64,000 bases of DNA from Rhizobiales bacterium Ga0077525 (GCA_001464835.1 LNDS01000049.1:1-64000), one strand, 5' to 3'. Counted from the stretch's first letter, positions 24,244-33,461 are shown. Notes: generated by a model not told the origin, from the letters alone. Numbers and translations are program-made.

Positions 24244-25098
24244 ATGATCCGCACCGGGCTTTTGGTGGTAGCGCTTTGCGTGCCGGGATTGACCGGGGCG
24301 GCGCAGGCACAGGCGCAGTCGCCGCAGGTCGAGCGCGGCAGCTATCTCGTCAACACCGTGATGACCTGCCAGAACTGCCACACGCCGATGGGCCCGAACG
24401 GCCCGGATTTCAGCAAGGCCTTGTCCGGCGGCATCACCTTCGACGAACCGCCGTTCAAGGTGACCGGCTCGAACATCACGCAGGACAAGGAAACCGGCAT
24501 CGGCGCGTGGACCGACGCCGAGATCAAGACGCTGCTGCGCACCGGCAAGCGGCCGAACGGCGTTCAGATCGCCGAAATCATGCCGACAGCGTTCTACGGC
24601 ATCGTCACCGAGAGCGATATGGATGCGATCGTCGCCTATTTGCGCACGGTGAAGCCGGTCAAAAACAAGGTGCCGGATCCGATCTACAAGATCGCGCTGC
24701 CGCACCATGCGTTTCCCGGTTCTGAAAAGCCCTACACCGAAGCGATGCTGAAGGACAAGGTGAAGAACGGCTTCTATCTCGTGACCATCGGCCACTGCAT
24801 GGAATGCCACACGCCGTTTGGCGCCAAGGGCAAGGACTTCGTCGGCGATCTCGGCAAAGGCGGCATGGAATTCCCCGGTCCGTGGGGCAAATCGGTGTCG
24901 CGCAACATCACCCCGCACAAGACCAAGGGTATCGGCGACTGGAGCGATGCCGAGATCAAGCGCGCCATCACCGACGGCGTGTCCAAGGACGGTTCAAAGC
25001 TCAAGCCGCCGATGGGCTATCCGTATTACGCGCGCATGACGGCCGACGATCTCGACGCGATGGTGGCCTATCTGCGCACGGTGCCGGTGAAGGAGTAG
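24244..25098 (+). CDS. Diheme cytochrome c, periplasmic
   Basis: A 284-residue exported protein with two c-type heme sites: CQNCH near residue 41 and CMECH near residue 185, one in each of two cytochrome c domains. The start MIRTGLLVVALCVPGLTGAA (signal peptide, then QAQAQ) follows AGGGGAG 7 nt upstream. The longer open frame from 24079 would begin inside a terminator and is rejected. The two-domain layout resembles the cytochrome subunit of alcohol or aldehyde dehydrogenases and thiosulfate-type diheme carriers. The partner is not in the neighbourhood, so the exact electron donor is unknown. Confidence 0.85.
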   Translation: MIRTGLLVVALCVPGLTGAAQAQAQSPQVERGSYLVNTVMTCQNCHTPMGPNGPDFSKALSGGITFDEPPFKVTGSNITQDKETGIGAWTDAEIKTLLRTGKRPNGVQIAEIMPTAFYGIVTESDMDAIVAYLRTVKPVKNKVPDPIYKIALPHHAFPGSEKPYTEAMLKDKVKNGFYLVTIGHCMECHTPFGAKGKDFVGDLGKGGMEFPGPWGKSVSRNITPHKTKGIGDWSDAEIKRAITDGVSKDGSKLKPPMGYPYYARMTADDLDAMVAYLRTVPVKE

Positions 25099-25120
25099 CA
25101 GGCGGAAGCCACAAACTTCG

Positions 25121-25234
25121 TTCATTCCCGCGAAAGCGGGAATCCAGTTCTTTGCAGCTTAGAGGACTGGATCCCCGCCATAGGCGTACTGAAGGAACGC
25201 CGTTCTTCAAACGGCTATGCGCGGGGACGAACGG
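25121..25234. repeat. Rhizobial palindromic repeat (ATTCCCGCGAAAGCGGGAAT type) with an inner spacer
   Basis: ATTCCCGC-GAAA-GCGGGAAT (from about 25124) is followed by TCCAG and, further on, CTGGATCCCCGC...GCGGGGAC. The two halves face each other across an insert of about 40 bases that contains its own hairpin. A second, more compact copy of the same family lies at 46834-46904. It lies between convergent genes. Confidence 0.65.
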
Positions 25235-25241
25235 ATAGGTG

Positions 25242-26258
25242 CTACCACCCCTCCAGCACCACCTTGCCAATCGTGGTGCCGCTTTCGATCTGGGCATGCG
25301 CCTTTTTCAGGTTGGCGGCGTTGATCGGCGACAGCGCCGTCGCCGCCGTGGTGACGATGAGGCCGCCGTCGATCATCGCCGTAATCTCGTTGAGCAGTTT
25401 GTGCTGCGCGATCATGTCCGGCGTCGAGAACATCGGGCGCACGAACATGAACTCCCAATGGATCGACACCGATTTGCGCTTGAGCGCCATGGCGTCGAGC
25501 GTCTTCGGATCGTCGATCAGGCCGAACTTGCCCTGCGGCGCGATGATGTCGAAGATTGCCGGATAATGCTGTTCGGTGCCGGTCATACTGGCGATCAGCG
25601 CGACTTGCGCGTGGCCGATGGCCTTGAGTTGCTCGGCCATCGGCTTGGTGTGATCGATGACGTGATCGGCGCCTAATTTCCTGCACCAGGCCGCGCTCTC
25701 CGGCCGCGACGCGGTGGCGATCACGGTCAGAGCGGTCAGCCGCTTCGCCAATTGGATCATCATCGAGCCGACGCCGCCGGCGCCGCCAATGACGAGGAGG
25801 GCGCGGCCGTCCGGGGTCTTGCCGGGCGCGACGCCGAAGCGGTCGAACAGCAATTCCCAGGCGGTGATGCCGGTCAGCGGCAGCGCCGCGGCTTGCGCGA
25901 AATCCAGCGACTTCGGCTTGAAGCCGGCGATGCGCTCGTCGACCAGATGGAATTCCGAATTGGTGCCGGGCCGCGCGATCGAGCCGGCGTAGAACACTTC
26001 ATCGCCAACCTTGAACAAGGTCACGCCGGGCCCGACTGCCTCGACCACGCCTGAAGCGTCATAGCCGAGCACCTTGGCCGGTTCGCCGGGGCCGGGCGCA
26101 GCGCGCATGCGCACCTTGGTATCGACCGGATTGACCGACACGGCCTTGACCGCGACGCGCAGGTCGCGGCCCGTGGGGGCCGGGTCGTCGGCGGTGATGT
26201 CGATGAGCGCGTCCTGCTCGCCGATAGTCAGGGATTTGAAATAGCCGACGGCCTTCAT
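25242..26258 (-). CDS. Zinc-type alcohol dehydrogenase/quinone oxidoreductase family protein (medium-chain dehydrogenase)
   Basis: A 338-residue cytoplasmic NAD(P)H-dependent oxidoreductase of the medium-chain superfamily. The start MKAVGYFKSLTIGEQDALID is the family N-terminus; the frame stays open upstream without homology. It shows the catalytic-domain signature VLGYDASGVVEAVGPGVTLF and the nucleotide-binding ALLVIGGAGGVGSMMIQLAK (20 residues). The structural-zinc cysteines are missing. This places it with zinc-independent quinone reductase-like members (ZADH/YhdH-like) rather than true alcohol dehydrogenases. It is transcribed toward the cytochrome c gene and is separated from the protease gene by a 162-bp divergent gap. 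Confidence 0.85.
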   Translation of the reverse strand: MKAVGYFKSLTIGEQDALIDITADDPAPTGRDLRVAVKAVSVNPVDTKVRMRAAPGPGEPAKVLGYDASGVVEAVGPGVTLFKVGDEVFYAGSIARPGTNSEFHLVDERIAGFKPKSLDFAQAAALPLTGITAWELLFDRFGVAPGKTPDGRALLVIGGAGGVGSMMIQLAKRLTALTVIATASRPESAAWCRKLGADHVIDHTKPMAEQLKAIGHAQVALIASMTGTEQHYPAIFDIIAPQGKFGLIDDPKTLDAMALKRKSVSIHWEFMFVRPMFSTPDMIAQHKLLNEITAMIDGGLIVTTAATALSPINAANLKKAHAQIESGTTIGKVVLEGW

Positions 26259-26420
26259 GGGCGCGCTCCGCGTTAAGGTTGGACGCCCCTCATGCCGTGC
26301 CTCCGCGGCGCTGGCAAGGACGCAAAAAGGGGCCGAAAAGCCGCTGATACCGCCGGGGACGCCTTCAATCCGCCCCGGCGCGGGCCTATATCGGTATGGC
26401 GACGCTGGAGAGGAATCGAC

Positions 26421-27830
26421 ATGGATTTGAAGGTCCGTTTTGCCCTGTTCGGAGTGCTTGCCGCCGCTTTGCTGCCAATCGCGGCGCAGGCGCAAGGCCC
26501 GGCACTCGAGCGCCGTGTGCCCAATGCCGCCGAGCTGCGGCTGTCTTATGCGCCCGTCGTGCAGCGGGTCGCGCCGGCCGTGGTCAATGTCTATGCCGCC
26601 AAGACGGTGCAGACGCGCAACCCGCTGTTTGAGGATCCGATCTTCCGACGCTTCTTTGGCGTGCCGGGCGACGCCGGCAACCAGACGCAGCGTTCGCTCG
26701 GCTCCGGCGTCATCGTCGATGCATCGGGCCTGATCGTAACCAACGTCCACGTCATCGAGGGCGCCGACGAGATCAAGGTGTCGCTCGCCGACAAGCGCGA
26801 GTTCGAAGCCACGGTCGTCTTGAAAGACCCGCGCACCGATCTGGCGGTGCTGCGCGTCAAGACCTCGACCGAGAAGTTTCCGGTGCTCGACTTCGCCAAT
26901 TCCGACACGCTGGAAGTCGGCGATGTCGTGCTCGCCATCGGCAATCCGTTCGGCGTCGGGCAGACCGTGACGCATGGCATCATTTCGGCGCTGGCGCGCA
27001 CGCAGGTCGGTGTGTCCGACTATCAGTTCTTTATTCAGACCGATGCCGCCATTAATCCCGGCAATTCCGGCGGCGCATTGGTCGATCTCACCGGAAAGCT
27101 GGTCGGCATCAATACCGCGATCTTCTCACGCTCCGGCGGCTCGCAAGGCGTCGGCTTTGCCATTCCCGCCAACATGGTGCGCGTTGTCGTCACCTCGGCC
27201 AAGACTGGTGGCAGCGCGGTGAAGCGGCCGTGGCTGGGCGCCAAGCTGCAAGCCGTCACCGCCGACATTGCCGACAGCATGAGCCTGAAGCGGCCGGCCG
27301 GCGCGTTGATATCAAGCGTCACGCCGAACGGACCGGCGGCGCGCGGCGGCCTCAAGCCCGGCGATCTCATTGTCTCGGTGGACGGGCAGGCGGTCGATGA
27401 CACCAACGCCTTCGATTATCGTTTCGCCACCAGGCCGCTCGGCGGCAGCGCCAGGCTCGGCATCGTCCGCGCCGGGCAGGAACTGGCCGCCACTGTCGCG
27501 CTGCAAACCGCGCCGGACCTGCCGCGCGAGGAAATCACCATTCGTTCGCGCTCGCCGTTCTCCGGCGTGAAGGTTGCCAATCTGTCGCCGGCTCTGGCCG
27601 ACGAGTTGCAGATCCAGAACATCGACAGCGGCGTCGTCGTGCTCGATGTCGATAACGGTTCCTACGCCAGCAATCTCGGTTTCCAGCGCGGCGACGTGAT
27701 CGAGGAGGTCAATGGCCGGCGCATCACCGTAACCAAGGAACTGGATGCCGCCGCCAAAACGCCGAGCGGCGCCTGGCGCATCATCATCGTACGGCGCGGC
27801 CAGAAAATTTCCGCGGTGTTCGGCGGATGA
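26421..27830 (+). CDS. Periplasmic serine protease, Deg/HtrA family
   Basis: A 469-residue quality-control protease/chaperone of the periplasm. A signal peptide (residues 1-25, ending AAQAQ) is followed by a trypsin-like domain with the full triad: His110 in TNVHVIEGA, Asp140 in RTDLAVLRV and Ser216 in NPGNSGGAL. Two PDZ domains follow: SSVTPNGPAARGGLKPGDLI near residue 300, and GVVVLDVDNGSYASNLGFQR near 400. The ATG at 26421 follows GGAG 10 nt upstream; earlier in-frame codons lack homology. The stop overlaps the rarA start by 4 nt. DegQ versus DegP subtype cannot be settled. Confidence 0.93.
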   Translation: MDLKVRFALFGVLAAALLPIAAQAQGPALERRVPNAAELRLSYAPVVQRVAPAVVNVYAAKTVQTRNPLFEDPIFRRFFGVPGDAGNQTQRSLGSGVIVDASGLIVTNVHVIEGADEIKVSLADKREFEATVVLKDPRTDLAVLRVKTSTEKFPVLDFANSDTLEVGDVVLAIGNPFGVGQTVTHGIISALARTQVGVSDYQFFIQTDAAINPGNSGGALVDLTGKLVGINTAIFSRSGGSQGVGFAIPANMVRVVVTSAKTGGSAVKRPWLGAKLQAVTADIADSMSLKRPAGALISSVTPNGPAARGGLKPGDLIVSVDGQAVDDTNAFDYRFATRPLGGSARLGIVRAGQELAATVALQTAPDLPREEITIRSRSPFSGVKVANLSPALADELQIQNIDSGVVVLDVDNGSYASNLGFQRGDVIEEVNGRRITVTKELDAAAKTPSGAWRIIIVRRGQKISAVFGG

Positions 27831-29155
27831 CCGCGCGCCCCCAATCCGGGCCCAATCTGTTCGCCGCCGCCGGCCTCGACAAGGATGCGCCGCGGCCGCT
27901 CGCCGACAAATTGCGGCCGTCGAAGCTCGACGAAGTCGTCGGCCAGGATCATCTGCTCGGCCCCGACGGCGTATTGACCCGCATGCTGTCGACGCGCTCG
28001 CTCGGCTCGCTCATCTTCTGGGGCCCGCCCGGTACCGGCAAGACCACGGTGGCGCGGCTGTTGGCCGACGCGACCGAACTGCATTTCGAGCAGATCTCGG
28101 CGGTGTTCTCCGGCGTCGCCGACCTCAAGAAAGTGTTCGACGCCGCGAGGCTGCGCCGCGAAAGCGGCAAGGGCACGCTCTTGTTCGTCGATGAGGTGCA
28201 TCGCTTCAACCGCGCGCAACAGGATTCGTTCTTGCCGGTGATGGAAGACGGCACCATCGTGCTGGTCGGCGCAACAACCGAAAATCCGTCGTTCGAACTC
28301 AACGCCGCGCTTCTGTCGCGTGCCCGCGTGCTGGTGTTCAAGTCGCTCGATGCCGCCGCGATCGAAAAGCTGCTCACCCGTGCTGAAGAACTCGAAGGCA
28401 AAAAGCTGCCGCTCGATGACGGCGCGCGCACCGCGCTCGCCAGCATGGCCGATGGCGACGGCCGCGCCTCGCTGACGCTCGCCGAGGAAGTCTGGCGCTC
28501 GGCCCGTCCTGGTGAAATCTTCGATCAGGCCAAATTGCAGGAGATCGTGCAGCGCCGCGCGCCGATCTATGACAAGGCGCAGGACGGTCATTACAACCTC
28601 ATCTCGGCTTTGCATAAATCGGTGCGCGGCTCCGATCCCGACGCGGCGTTGTATTATCTCGCCCGCATGCTGGATGCCGGCGAGCCTCCGCTCTACATTT
28701 GCCGCCGCGTCGTGCGCATGGCGATTGAGGATATCGGGCTGGCCGATCCGCAGGCGCTCGTCATCGCCAATGCCGCCAAGGAAGCTTACGATTTCCTCGG
28801 CTCACCCGAAGGCGAACTGGCCATCGCGCAAGCGGTGCTCTATGTCGCCACCGCGCCGAAATCGAATGCCGGATACGCCGCCTATGGCGCGGCCAAGGCG
28901 GTCGCCAAATCCGCCGGCTCGCTGGTGCCGCCGAAACACATTCTCAATGCGCCAACCAATCTGATGAAGTCGGAAGGCTATGGCCGCGGCTACACTTATG
29001 ACCACGACACCGAGGAAGCTTTTTCCGGCCAGAACTATTTTCCCGATGCGCTGCCGCGCCAGCAGTTCTACAATCCGCCGGAACGCGGATTCGAACGCGA
29101 GATCAGGAAGCGTCTGGAATATTGGGCGAAATTGCGCCGCGATAAGCAGCCGTAA
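27827..29155 (+). CDS. rarA: Replication-associated recombination protein A (AAA+ ATPase)
   Basis: RarA/MgsA acts at stalled replication forks with SSB; it is the bacterial relative of Mgs1/WRNIP1. The 442-residue protein has Walker A GPPGTGKTTVARLL, Walker B LLFVDEVHRFN, sensor VLVGATTENPSFELN and the C-terminal clamp-loader-like tetramerisation region with SDPDAALYYLARMLDAGEPP. Length matches the family. It overlaps the protease stop by 4 nt, so the two are probably co-expressed, an arrangement common in Rhizobiales. Confidence 0.95.
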   Translation: MTARPQSGPNLFAAAGLDKDAPRPLADKLRPSKLDEVVGQDHLLGPDGVLTRMLSTRSLGSLIFWGPPGTGKTTVARLLADATELHFEQISAVFSGVADLKKVFDAARLRRESGKGTLLFVDEVHRFNRAQQDSFLPVMEDGTIVLVGATTENPSFELNAALLSRARVLVFKSLDAAAIEKLLTRAEELEGKKLPLDDGARTALASMADGDGRASLTLAEEVWRSARPGEIFDQAKLQEIVQRRAPIYDKAQDGHYNLISALHKSVRGSDPDAALYYLARMLDAGEPPLYICRRVVRMAIEDIGLADPQALVIANAAKEAYDFLGSPEGELAIAQAVLYVATAPKSNAGYAAYGAAKAVAKSAGSLVPPKHILNAPTNLMKSEGYGRGYTYDHDTEEAFSGQNYFPDALPRQQFYNPPERGFEREIRKRLEYWAKLRRDKQP

Positions 29156-29272
29156 AATCATCGCTGCGCGCTGCCCGGCGGCGATCGCGCATGCAGCCCG
29201 ATATTGGCAGATCTTAAAGCGGGCACTATAATAAATTGCAACCGGGAGATTGCATCCGCTGGAGGCGCGCCC

Positions 29273-29755
29273 ATGAACGGCCTCGTGACATTCCTGCAGG
29301 GTTTGAAAACGCCCGCGACCATCATCGCAGCGATCGTTATTGTCAGCATATGGAAATTCTGGACGAGCGCTTCCGAACAGCCGCCGGCGCCGACACCGGC
29401 CAGCGTGCAGGCGCAGCAGACCGAACGGGCGATCCAACGGGCAATGGCGACGCCCGCGCCGACGCCACGGCCGACCGCAACGCCATTGCCCGCGGGCTGG
29501 CCAAAGATCATCGTGGCAAGACGCTGGTCTTCGGTCGACAGGGTCCTAGGCGAGGTGCGGTACGAGGCCTGGGCGGTGCCGCAATACGAGAACTATCGTC
29601 AGTTTTCGGATAATACGGCCTCTGAATCGGTGAGCGCTATTCAGGGACGCTTCAACACGCCCGACGAGATCGTCAGATTTGCCATTAAGAATGGGATTGT
29701 CGTAAGCGGATACACGGCGCGGCAAGGATCGGCGATTGTGCCGCAGCGCCGCTAG
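29273..29755 (+). CDS. Membrane-anchored hypothetical protein with a Pro/Thr/Ala linker
   Basis: A 160-residue protein of unrecognised family. The ATG at 29273 is preceded by GGAGG 8 nt upstream; a longer frame from 29204 lacks such a site. One transmembrane segment (ATIIAAIVIVSIWKFW, about residues 14-29) is followed by a low-complexity PAPTPRPTATPLP-type linker. A C-terminal domain of about 80 residues contains WPKIIVARRWSSVDRVLGEV. The layout suggests a periplasmic domain tethered to the inner membrane. Nothing else indicates function. Confidence 0.7.
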   Translation: MNGLVTFLQGLKTPATIIAAIVIVSIWKFWTSASEQPPAPTPASVQAQQTERAIQRAMATPAPTPRPTATPLPAGWPKIIVARRWSSVDRVLGEVRYEAWAVPQYENYRQFSDNTASESVSAIQGRFNTPDEIVRFAIKNGIVVSGYTARQGSAIVPQRR

Positions 29756-29769
29756 GCAAAAGCTGCACT

Positions 29770-30126
29770 ATGAAACTCCTGACCCTTTGCGCCGCATTGT
29801 GGATAGCTGCCTTGACCGCTTCTTTGGCGCCGCCTGCGCAGGCCGCGCAATCGCTCACCGGCCGCTGGGCCGCCAATCCGGCCGCTTGCGACGGCGGCTT
29901 TTTCGCGCAGCCCCCGCTGGTCGTTACGAGCTACGCCGTGCGCTGGCAGGGCGATAGTTGCCGCATCGGCCGCATGTATAAAGCCGGGGAGGCAGTCTAC
30001 ATACAGGCTCTGTGCTGGAGCGCCGACGGCGAGCGTTCGGTGCCGGTGTCGCTGCATCCGCGGGGTGGAAAACTCAGTCTGACCTGGGACCGGACGCCGA
30101 GGGGCGAGCTGCAGCGCTGTCATTAA
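29770..30126 (+). CDS. Small exported hypothetical protein
   Basis: A 118-residue protein with a signal peptide (MKLLTLCAALWIAALTASLA, then PPAQA). The mature part of about 92 residues has four cysteines that could form disulfides (NPAACDG, DSCRIG, ALCWSAD, LQRCH) and begins SLTGRWAANPAACDG, like many small periplasmic proteins of rhizobia. No enzyme motif is seen. It starts 14 nt after the preceding membrane protein gene and may be in the same transcript. Confidence 0.7.
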   Translation: MKLLTLCAALWIAALTASLAPPAQAAQSLTGRWAANPAACDGGFFAQPPLVVTSYAVRWQGDSCRIGRMYKAGEAVYIQALCWSADGERSVPVSLHPRGGKLSLTWDRTPRGELQRCH

Positions 30127-30251
30127 CGCAAATTGCGCTCCGGCGCGCCAAATAGCGGCAGCACACCCGAAAAACGCCTTAAACCGGCGGCCTGTGCTAC
30201 AGACGAGATTGAGCGCCGCGATGTGCGAAAACCCTGTTTGGAGCTAGTTTG

Positions 30252-31784
30252 ATGAGAGGCGGCAGAGAAGGCCCTCGGCCCGGCGGCGGCAAATCGTCGG
30301 TCGGCCGTTCGCCAGGTGGCAAGCGGACGCCCGCAGGCCGTGGCGGCCGTCAAGACCGTCAAAGAGACCGCAGCGACCGACCGGGCGGGAAATTCGGCGG
30401 TAAGACCGACGGCAAAAGCCGCGACATGCGCGGCGACTTCAAGAACAAGCGCTCGGGCGGCAAATCATCCGGAGCCAAATTCGCCAGCAAGTCCGGCGGC
30501 AAGCCGGGCGCGCGCCTTGAAGCGCCATCCGAAGGCCGCCCCAATCGCCGCTTCGATGCCAAGTTCGACGTCAAGCCGGGGCCGCGCGCTGCGGCACAGC
30601 CGGGGGCACGGCCCGGCGCGCGCTCGCGCAGCCGCCCGGATGCGCCGGCCGGTGCGATCCGCAACGAGAAGGGCCGCGCTTTCCCGGCCCGTCCGCCGCG
30701 CGACAATTCATTCTCGACCAAAGCCGCCATGGTGGCGTCGGCGCCCGCGCCGAAGCCGAAGGCCGTCCCCAACCCGGCGAATTATTCTGCCGGCGTGCAG
30801 ACCATCTTCGTCACGCCGGATGAAGACGGCATGCGCGTCGACCGTTTCTTCGAGGCGCGCTTTCCCGGTCTGTCGTTCAGTCACATCCAGCGCATCGTCC
30901 GCAAGGGCGAGGTGCGCGTGAATAGCCGCCGCACCGAACCGAAGAGCCGTCTCGTCGCCGGACAGGCCGTGCGCATTCCGCCGCTGCAGCTCGAAGCGCC
31001 GAAGGTGCGCGAAGAAGCGCCGCAGGCGATGAAGGACCGCGAGTTCCTGCGCTCGATCACGTTGTCGGAAGACGACGATGTGCTGGTGTTGAACAAGCCG
31101 GCCGGTCTTGCCGTGCAGGGCGGCTCGGGCGTGAAGGAAAACGTCGACGACATGCTCGAGTCGTTGCGCGCGCCCCATGCCGACGCGCAGCGTCCGCGCC
31201 TGGTGCACCGTCTCGACAAGGACACCGCCGGCTGTCTGCTCGTCGCGAAAACGCGTTTCGCCGCCGCCGCGCTCGCAAAAACTTTCCGCACCCGCGCCGC
31301 GCGCAAGATCTATTGGGCTTTGGTCGCTGGCGTGCCGAAGCCGAAGCAGGGCCGCGTTTCGACCTATCTCGCCAAATACGAAGACGAGGAAGATTCATAC
31401 ATGCGCATCGCCGCGCATGGCGAGAAGGATGCCGTGCACGCCGTGACCTATTACGCCGTGGTCGAAACCGCGGCGCAGAAGCTCGCCTGGATTTCGCTGA
31501 AGCCGGTCACCGGCCGCACCCACCAGTTGCGTGCGCACATGGCGCATGTCGGCAATCCGATCATCGGCGATCCGAAATACTTCAACATCGAAAACTGGGA
31601 ACTGCCCGGCGGCATTCAGAACCGGCTGCATCTTCTGGCGCGGCGCATCGTCGTGCCGCATCCGCGCGGCGGCACCATCGACATTTCGGCGCCGCTGCCG
31701 CCGCATATGCAGCAGTCGTGGAACCTGCTCGGCTTCGACATCGGCCGCTACGACCCGATCGTCGATGCGCCGGAAGAGGACTAG
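30252..31784 (+). CDS. Pseudouridine synthase, RluC/RluD-like, with a long basic N-terminal region
   Basis: A 510-residue enzyme that isomerises specific uridines to pseudouridine in 23S rRNA. Residues 1-175 are low-complexity and very basic (Arg, Gly, Lys, Pro), probably disordered and RNA-binding. An S4 domain (GMRVDRFFEARFPGLSFSHI, then VNSRRTEPKSRL) precedes the catalytic domain with RLVHRLDKDTAGCLLVAKTR, which holds the catalytic aspartate, and VTGRTHQLRAHMAHVGNPII. The ATG at 30252 was chosen over an adjacent TTG. RluC-like enzymes with such N-terminal extensions are common in alphaproteobacteria. The exact target base is not inferable. Confidence 0.9.
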   Translation: MRGGREGPRPGGGKSSVGRSPGGKRTPAGRGGRQDRQRDRSDRPGGKFGGKTDGKSRDMRGDFKNKRSGGKSSGAKFASKSGGKPGARLEAPSEGRPNRRFDAKFDVKPGPRAAAQPGARPGARSRSRPDAPAGAIRNEKGRAFPARPPRDNSFSTKAAMVASAPAPKPKAVPNPANYSAGVQTIFVTPDEDGMRVDRFFEARFPGLSFSHIQRIVRKGEVRVNSRRTEPKSRLVAGQAVRIPPLQLEAPKVREEAPQAMKDREFLRSITLSEDDDVLVLNKPAGLAVQGGSGVKENVDDMLESLRAPHADAQRPRLVHRLDKDTAGCLLVAKTRFAAAALAKTFRTRAARKIYWALVAGVPKPKQGRVSTYLAKYEDEEDSYMRIAAHGEKDAVHAVTYYAVVETAAQKLAWISLKPVTGRTHQLRAHMAHVGNPIIGDPKYFNIENWELPGGIQNRLHLLARRIVVPHPRGGTIDISAPLPPHMQQSWNLLGFDIGRYDPIVDAPEED

Positions 31785-31796
31785 CCAACGAGGCTT

Positions 31797-31821
31797 TGCA
31801 TCCCCATTTTAAAGGGATGCA
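31797..31821 (+). promoter_or_regulatory. Perfect hairpin enclosing the start codon of the next gene
   Basis: TGCATCCC and GGGATGCA form a perfect 8-bp stem around a 9-base AT-rich loop. The 3' arm contains the ATG of the small exported protein gene that starts at 31817 and its only purine-rich upstream sequence (AAAGGG). It could hide the start from ribosomes. Confidence 0.4.
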
Positions 31822-32239
31822 GCGGGCGTTTCTCTTGAGCTTGTTGGCCGTCGCGGCTTTCGTGTCAGCGCCGCCCTTGCACGCGCAGACGGTCGACGAT
31901 CCTTACAGCATCATGCGGCCGGAGCCGGGCGCACGGCAGCCGAAAGCGTCCGAACCCTGGTTGCCGCCGAAGTACAAATCGCCGCGCGGCACGCAGCAGC
32001 AGGTCAAGCGCCCGCGCACCGCGCCGCCCCTGGTGCAGGCCTATCCGCAGTCGCCGCCGCCGATCTATGTGCCGGAAACCGGCCGCCTGTTGCCCAACTT
32101 GCCGGCGCTTCCGGGGGCAGGGCCGGGCGGCCGTGAAACCGGACAAGACCGCGCGCTGCGTTGCCAGCATCAAGCCGGCGTTTACGGCGACGCCACGGGC
32201 AATCGCGAGGCCTATGTCGGCGGGTGTATTAATCAGTAG
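31817..32239 (+). CDS. Small exported proline-rich hypothetical protein
   Basis: A 140-residue protein with a signal peptide (MQRAFLLSLLAVAAFVSAPP, then LHAQ). The mature part is Pro/Arg-rich (PWLPPKYKSPRGTQQQVKRP) and ends in a short cysteine-containing segment (RCQHQAGVYG, then GGCINQ). No family is recognised. The start is the only ATG before the hydrophobic stretch, but it lies in a hairpin and has a poor ribosome site. The gene follows the pseudouridine synthase by 32 nt. Confidence 0.65.
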   Translation: MQRAFLLSLLAVAAFVSAPPLHAQTVDDPYSIMRPEPGARQPKASEPWLPPKYKSPRGTQQQVKRPRTAPPLVQAYPQSPPPIYVPETGRLLPNLPALPGAGPGGRETGQDRALRCQHQAGVYGDATGNREAYVGGCINQ

Positions 32240-32245
32240 CGACCC

Positions 32246-32355
32246 GTCATTCCGGGGCGGCCGAAGGCCGGAACCCGGAATCCAGAGTTGGATGCGAAGC
32301 TATAGTGTGTGGCTCTGGATTCCGGGTTCGCACTTTCAGTGCGCCCCGGAATGAC
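32246..32355. repeat. Rhizobial inverted-repeat element (GTCATTCCGGGGCG family), about 110 bp
   Basis: The ends GTCATTCCGGGGCG (32246-32259) and CGCCCCGGAATGAC (32342-32355) are perfect inverted repeats. Inner arms AACCCGGAATCCAGAG and CTCTGGATTCCGGGTT extend the palindrome, so the whole element could fold on itself. It fills the gap between convergent genes. A shorter relative lies at 49032-49073. Confidence 0.75.
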
Positions 32356-32361
32356 AGAAAA

Positions 32362-33222
32362 TCAAATCTCCTCCATGACCTGCGCGTAGGAGATCACCGC
32401 GAACAAGGCCGTGCCGCCGATCATGTTGCCGATCAAGACCGGGATCATGAACTGCACGATCACCTGCCACCACTGCCATTCGCCGTTCAGCATCAGCATG
32501 AAGGCGTCCATGCTGCCGGTGACGATATGGGTGAAGCCGCCGATCGCGATCAGGTAGGTCATCAAGGTGATGACGGCGAATTTCGCGGTCTCGGCGGCCG
32601 GGATCATCCACACCATCGCCGCGATCAGGAAGCCGGAACTGATGCCGGCAAGCAGCATTTCGAACCAGTGCAATTCTTTCAGATGACGGCTGACCTCGAG
32701 CATGCCGGCGAGCAATTCCGGCTTCAGCACCGGCGTGAAAGTGCAAAACGCCGACGCCATCAACGTGCCGGTCAGGTTGGCGGCGAGCACGATCGCCCAC
32801 AGCCGGCAGACGCGCCAGAAATTCCGCCACGACGTGTCTTTGAGAAACGGCAGCACCACCGTGATCGTGCTCTCGGTGAACAATTGCTGGCTGCCGAGCA
32901 CCACCATGAGGAAGCCGACGCTGTAGCCGAGCCCGACGACCAGCGGACGCCATTCGGTGTCCGGCAGATGCGTCAGCAGCACCGCCTGCGCCAAAAGCGA
33001 AAAGCTGATCGACAGCCCGGCCGCGACGCCTGACCACCACAGCGACGTCGCGGGCCGCTGCATTTCCTCTTCGCCGAGCCGCCGCACCACCTCGTAGATG
33101 ACCGGCGTGCGCGGCATCGACATTTCCTCGACGTCGTTGACCTCGCGGTTGCTGATGCCGTGCCGGGGATGCCTGGCCGTGTCGCGCTTCTTGCCGGCGG
33201 TCGAGGAGCCGTTTTTCGCCAT
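32362..33222 (-). CDS. Formate/nitrite transporter (FNT) family membrane channel
   Basis: A 286-residue inner-membrane protein of the FNT family, pentameric channels for small monovalent acids such as formate, nitrite or hydrosulfide. Six hydrophobic segments are visible, with the family-like LGYSVGFLMVVLGSQQLFTE in the second and WRVCRLWAIVLAANLTGTLM in the third. A charged N-terminus of about 60 residues precedes the core. It is closer to the YfdC-like branch than to FocA in lacking obvious FocA loop motifs (inference). The ATG at 33222 was preferred to a TTG two codons earlier. Substrate is not predictable. Confidence 0.85.
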   Translation of the reverse strand: MAKNGSSTAGKKRDTARHPRHGISNREVNDVEEMSMPRTPVIYEVVRRLGEEEMQRPATSLWWSGVAAGLSISFSLLAQAVLLTHLPDTEWRPLVVGLGYSVGFLMVVLGSQQLFTESTITVVLPFLKDTSWRNFWRVCRLWAIVLAANLTGTLMASAFCTFTPVLKPELLAGMLEVSRHLKELHWFEMLLAGISSGFLIAAMVWMIPAAETAKFAVITLMTYLIAIGGFTHIVTGSMDAFMLMLNGEWQWWQVIVQFMIPVLIGNMIGGTALFAVISYAQVMEEI

Positions 33223-33461
33223 GGTCAAAACCTGTGCGGGAGCGAAGGTCTCTCGGCAACGCCCGGCCTATCCGCCGGTTCCCGGTCTGGAACTACGGGA
33301 TAGTGTATCGCCTCGCGGCACGTCGCGCCCTGTCCGCCAGAACCATTAACCTTCTGAGATGACGTGAGCAATTTCCCGGCTCGGCAAAAGCCCGGCCGGG
33401 TTCCCGCTAGGACTTTGTCAACCGCTGGCCTTCTATATGGAACCCAGGGAGTAGGGGTTCA

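Noticed and set aside
26259..26975. Upstream in-frame part of the dehydrogenase gene on the minus strand
   Set aside because: It runs antisense through the protease gene, and the family N-terminus starts at 26258.
32305..33033. Plus-strand frame across the FNT channel gene
   Set aside because: It is a low-complexity His/Asp/Gln-rich shadow that starts inside a repeat.
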